In this document: one piece after another, positions 14,290-16,720 of the stretch
Position numbering within the stretch: position 1 is the first letter of the stretch
How the letters are laid out: each line of letters begins with the position of its first letter
Source: Lachnospiraceae bacterium
GTDB taxonomy: Bacteria > Bacillota > Clostridia > Lachnospirales > Lachnospiraceae
DNA length: 16,720 bases
NCBI GenBank assembly: GCA_900768755.1
Contig: CAAGDV010000023.1
Span: 1 to 16,720 of the forward strand
Direction of reading: 5' to 3'
Notes under the pieces: model-generated
Database searches by the model: none
Told to the model about the DNA's origin: nothing
The model's input: the letters and a program-made list of their open reading frames with translations, nothing else
Translations under genes and position numbers: made by a program

Positions 14290-15735
14290 CTACTTAGTAT
14301 TTCCGTATACGACCACGGATGCGGCTCCGGATTTGCGCACATCCTCCATCGGAATTCCAAGTTCCCTTGAAATAATTTTTGTAACCTTCGGTGAGCAGAA
14401 TCCACCCTGGCATCTTCCCATTCCTGCCCGCGTCCGTCTTTTGACCCCGTCGATAGTCGTGGCGCCGACCGGACGATGAATCGCATCGACAATCTCGCCC
14501 TCGGAAATCGACTCGCATCTGCAGATAATATTGGCATACAAAGGATTCTGCCTGATATATTCCGCTTTGGCGGCATCGTCAAGATATCTTACGTCAACAA
14601 TTCCCCTGCGCGTGCCGATAAAATCCTTTCGGTCCTCATGATGCCTGATTCCCTCAACTATGTCCGCGACATACTCACCAATCGCCGGCGAAGCTGTAAG
14701 TCCCGGCGATGCAATGCCCGCCACGTCAATAAAGCCCCTGTAGTACGGTGACTCCTCAATGACAAAATCATTGCACTCAAGATGCGCCCTGATTCCGGCA
14801 AAAGAAGTGATAATCTGCTTTGAGGGCGGCATCTGTTTGACACTTAACGCTGCTTTTCTGAGAACCGTATCCATGCCCTCCCTCGTCGTGTTGGTGGCCT
14901 CCTTATCATCGGTCACTGTCGCGGTCGGTCCCACCAGAATGTTTCCGTGAACGGTCGGCGTCACCAGAATTCCTTTACCATTCGCCCCCGGGAGCTGGAA
15001 TATCGTGTGGTCCACAAGCCCCGATGCCTCTCTGTCATACAGGCAGTACTCGCCGGCTCTTGGAATTATCTTCATCCTCCTGTGTTCCCCGGTCTCCGGA
15101 AGCATGTTGTGTATCTCATCGGCGTATACCCCGGCGGCGTTGATTACCATCTCGGCGTCAAAAAACCTTCCGTCCGCCGCCGTAACTCTGTATCCGCTGT
15201 CCTTACGCTCCACCGCCGTCACCCTGCAGTCGAGAAAAAACTCTGCGCCGTTAGCCGCCGCATTCTCCGCCATCGCAATCGTCAGCCCAAAAGGACACAC
15301 AATGCCGCCCGTCGGCGCATAAAGCGCCGCAACCACCGAATCGCTGATATTCGGCTCCAGCTCATGAACCTCATCGGGTTCTATGATTCTTAATTCTTTT
15401 ACCCCGTTGGCAATACCCCTTTCATACAGCTCGTGAAGCTTCGGAATATTCTCCTTCTCAAAGCACAGGACAAGCGAGCCGTTGCGCCTGAAAGGAATGT
15501 CAAGCTCCTTTGAAAGCTTCGGAAGCAGCTCGCTTCCCCGCACATTAAGCTTCGCCTTAAGGGTATTCGGCACGGCATCATACCCTGCATGCGCAATTCC
15601 GCTGTTGGCCTTACTGGTCCCCTCACAGATGTCACTCGCGGCCTCCAGAACCGCAATTCTCATAACCTTCCTTGATAACTCCCTGGCAACAGAACAGCCC
15701 ACAACTCCGCCGCCGATTATCAATACATCATACAT
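14290..15735 (-). CDS. GlpA-like glycerol-3-phosphate dehydrogenase with [2Fe-2S] tail
   Basis: This enzyme should oxidise sn-glycerol 3-phosphate to dihydroxyacetone phosphate. The 481-residue protein starts with the FAD loop IIGGGVVGCSVAREL (6-20) and the DAO-type block GTSKANSGIAHAGYD (39-53). RGFIDVAGIASPGLTASPAIG (333-353) is the C-terminal flavin block. The tail (about 403-460) is a BFD-like [2Fe-2S] domain with Cys405, Cys407, Cys442 and Cys447 (CRC then CQGGFC). The layout equals E. coli GlpA. Alternative substrates (another 2-hydroxyacid or sn-alcohol) are possible, but glpK in the same operon supports glycerol 3-phosphate. GGGAGG stands 7 bases before ATG 15735. It is the first gene after the promoter and leader. 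Confidence 0.93.
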   Translation of the reverse strand: MYDVLIIGGGVVGCSVARELSRKVMRIAVLEAASDICEGTSKANSGIAHAGYDAVPNTLKAKLNVRGSELLPKLSKELDIPFRRNGSLVLCFEKENIPKLHELYERGIANGVKELRIIEPDEVHELEPNISDSVVAALYAPTGGIVCPFGLTIAMAENAAANGAEFFLDCRVTAVERKDSGYRVTAADGRFFDAEMVINAAGVYADEIHNMLPETGEHRRMKIIPRAGEYCLYDREASGLVDHTIFQLPGANGKGILVTPTVHGNILVGPTATVTDDKEATNTTREGMDTVLRKAALSVKQMPPSKQIITSFAGIRAHLECNDFVIEESPYYRGFIDVAGIASPGLTASPAIGEYVADIVEGIRHHEDRKDFIGTRRGIVDVRYLDDAAKAEYIRQNPLYANIICRCESISEGEIVDAIHRPVGATTIDGVKRRTRAGMGRCQGGFCSPKVTKIISRELGIPMEDVRKSGAASVVVYGNTK

Positions 15736-15759
15736 GTCCTAACCTCCCTTAGATGAAAA

Positions 15760-15808
15760 GAACCAAGCAAAAGATACCGCTCTCACGGGCTTACTCTATG
15801 CTCGGTTC
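15760..15808 (-). promoter_or_regulatory. Leader hairpin of the glycerol operon
   Basis: On the minus strand GAACCGAGC pairs with GCTTGGTTC (9 bp with one G-U) across a 31-base loop and is followed by TTTTC. It lies inside the ~97-base untranslated leader. It could be a weak leader terminator of the kind released by GlpP-type antitermination, or simply an RNA structure framing the cre-like site. Confidence 0.4.
15772..15785 (-). promoter_or_regulatory. cre-like catabolite control site in glycerol operon leader
   Basis: TGAGAGCGGTATCT on the minus strand matches 13 of 14 positions of the Bacillus cre consensus TGWNANCGNTNWCA; only the last base differs. It lies about 50 bases downstream of the predicted transcription start, a place where bound CcpA acts as a roadblock. 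Glycerol genes are classic targets of carbon catabolite repression in Firmicutes. Confidence 0.5.
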
Positions 15809-15838
15809 CAAAAAATACGCAATCATCAATATGTGTAT

Positions 15839-15867
15839 ATTATATCCAATTTAAAGCAAAAAATCAA
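15839..15867 (-). promoter_or_regulatory. Promoter of the glycerol operon
   Basis: On the minus strand TTGATT (15862-15867), a 17-base spacer and TATAAT (15839-15844) predict a start near 15832, giving a leader of about 97 bases before ATG 15735. Confidence 0.82.
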
Positions 15868-15896
15868 TACAAACTCCGCCTCTGAAAATCCCCTTG

Positions 15897-16301
15897 CTAT
15901 ACTCTCGCATTAAGAAGCCTCTCCGGCTCCGCAATGCTGTAATACTGATACCGCCTTGCCTGCGGCGTCAGTCTCTCCTCGCTCTCCCCGATAAGCTCTA
16001 TCACCTTTGCGGTCCGCGCAGGAGCCTGCACCTCGCTGTTAATCCGTCCGACGCAAAGCCTTGATATCAGCAGGTTAATCCTCTGCCTGCCCTCATCCGG
16101 CTGCACGCTGATCGGCGCCTCGCTAAGCTCAACCGGCTCGTCGACGACTCTCTTAACCGGCTCGTTGAGCACAATATGCCCGTAGGTCTTTACAAAACAC
16201 TCCCTGTCCGCCTCCCAAAGAAAAATAAGGTCATTCATTGTGAGTGAATATCCGTTATGTATCCGCAGATATATGTTTTTCAGTCTTTTGTCCTGTTCCA
16301 T
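15897..16301 (-). CDS. Protein of unknown function, 134 aa
   Basis: The ORF starts at ATG 16301 with AAGGAGG 6 bases upstream, and ends at TAG 15897-15899. The product is soluble. The N-terminal 45 residues (KRLKNIYLRIHNGYSLTMNDLIFLWEAD and CFVKTYGHIV) look like a compact helical domain, followed by a Val/Pro/Glu-rich linker (50-70) and an Arg-rich C-terminal half (LTPQARRYQYYS). I recognise no family. No terminator is visible between it and the glycerol operon, so some read-through into that operon is possible. Confidence 0.7.
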   Translation of the reverse strand: MEQDKRLKNIYLRIHNGYSLTMNDLIFLWEADRECFVKTYGHIVLNEPVKRVVDEPVELSEAPISVQPDEGRQRINLLISRLCVGRINSEVQAPARTAKVIELIGESEERLTPQARRYQYYSIAEPERLLNARV

Positions 16302-16336
16302 AACGCACCTCCTTAAGTGCGCACCTCGGGTTATAT

Positions 16337-16365
16337 ACTATATATCGGATATTTTGGGCGAAAAA
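16337..16365 (-). promoter_or_regulatory. Weak candidate promoter for the 134-aa gene
   Basis: TATAGT (16337-16342) on the minus strand lies 17 bases from TTTTTC (16360-16365). The -10 is fair, the -35 poor. It sits just after the terminator of the surface protein gene, where a new promoter is expected. Confidence 0.35.
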
Positions 16366-16393
16366 TAACCCCCATACTACTAAATATGGGGGT
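16361..16393 (-). terminator. Terminator of the surface protein gene
   Basis: On the minus strand ACCCCCATA pairs with TATGGGGGT (9 bp, 16368-16393) around an 8-base loop and is followed by TATTTTT. It begins 7 bases after the stop codon. Confidence 0.9.
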
Positions 16394-16399
16394 CAAAGA

Positions 16400-16720
16400 T
16401 TAAATTATGCTTCTTTTACGTCTGCGGCTTCTGATGCTTACTGTCAAAAGTCCTCCGGCAACTGCCGCCAAAAGAGCCCACATCAAAAGATTAGTTCCAT
16501 CGCCGGTCTCGGGCGGTTCCTGCGTAAACTTCGCATACAAGGTCACAGCTCCGGTCTGTGTTGCAGGAATCGTTGTCACAGCTGTGGTAAACTGCGCATC
16601 GCTGTACCAGCCGTCAAATACATATCCTTCCTTTGTGGCGTCCGCAAAGCTTGACACTCCCGTTCCGAAATTATATCCGGTCGGGTTGCCGCTTGCATTG
16701 GTTCCGCCGTTCAGCACATA
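16400..16720 (-). CDS. Sortase-anchored surface protein, C-terminal part
   Basis: The frame is open to the right edge, so only the last ~106 residues are seen. They contain a Listeria-Bacteroides (InlB B-type) repeat, with EGYVFDGWYSDAQFTTAVTTI and TLYAKF as its typical ends. A sorting signal follows: EPPETGDG as the LPxTG-like sortase site, a hydrophobic helix of about 21 residues (LLMWALLAAVAGGLLTVSI), and the basic tail RSRRRKRSII. The protein is thus exported and joined to the cell wall by a sortase; PxTGD-type variants are common in Clostridia. The N-terminal part, likely with a signal peptide and further repeats, lies outside the window, so its ligand or function cannot be told. Confidence 0.88.
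   Translation of the reverse strand, partial: YVLNGGTNASGNPTGYNFGTGVSSFADATKEGYVFDGWYSDAQFTTAVTTIPATQTGAVTLYAKFTQEPPETGDGTNLLMWALLAAVAGGLLTVSIRSRRRKRSII

Noticed and set aside
15791..15826. 12-codon leader peptide (minus strand) in the glycerol operon leader
   Set aside because: ATG-to-TAA frame exists, but there is no SD before it and the encoded residues suggest no attenuation logic.
15741..15832. T-box or known riboswitch in the glycerol leader
   Set aside because: Too short and no T-box sequence or recognised riboswitch core.

Overview
The window looks like chromosomal DNA from a Gram-positive anaerobe of the Clostridia, most likely Lachnospiraceae. This is inferred from gene content and style: purine-rich Shine-Dalgarno sites, TTGATT/TATAAT promoters, a PETGD-type sortase signal, a glycerol operon with a DUF1667 gene, and several short conserved proteins of unknown function. 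It is mostly an ordinary housekeeping region. I saw no rRNA, tRNA, CRISPR array, transposase, prophage gene or attachment site. No stretch longer than about 160 bases lacks a gene; the largest gap (15736-15896) holds the glycerol operon promoter and leader.

Left part (1-4741). The window opens inside a protein of unknown function that ends at a clear terminator. A conserved small unknown protein (678-944) follows and shares stop-codon bases with a convergent D-2-hydroxyacid dehydrogenase. Reading leftwards on the minus strand, the genes are mtnN (SAH/MTA nucleosidase), a three-helix membrane protein of unknown function, pgi (glucose-6-phosphate isomerase, own promoter) and the dehydrogenase, which follows a terminator-like hairpin.

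Middle (4742-9665). Overlapping divergent promoters separate mtnN from a plus-strand run of a four-Cys TSCPD-domain protein, murG (lipid II synthesis) and a GNAT acetyltransferase. The GNAT gene converges on and overlaps a copper operon on the minus strand: csoR (copper-sensing repressor) then copA (Cu(I) exporter). A CsoR-type palindrome lies between the -35 and -10 boxes. Both copper genes seem to start at TTG. The CopA C-terminus carries a CopZ-like domain preceded by a possible internal start.

Right part (9666-16720). A NudC-like zinc-ribbon Nudix hydrolase and trmB (tRNA m7G46 methyltransferase) run rightward. They are followed by an unlisted 41-codon Cys-rich ORF with the strongest ribosome binding site in the window. 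Two hairpins then separate these from the convergent glycerol operon, read leftward as GlpA-like glycerol-3-phosphate dehydrogenase with a [2Fe-2S] tail, a pyridine-nucleotide-disulfide type flavoprotein, a DUF1667 protein and glpK. Its leader has a near-consensus cre (CcpA) site inside a hairpin. Upstream are a 134-residue unknown protein and the C-terminus of a sortase-anchored surface protein that runs off the window.

The most novel-looking items are the Cys-rich microprotein after trmB, the possible nested CopZ inside copA, and the glycerol operon leader. No clearly new multi-gene system was found.
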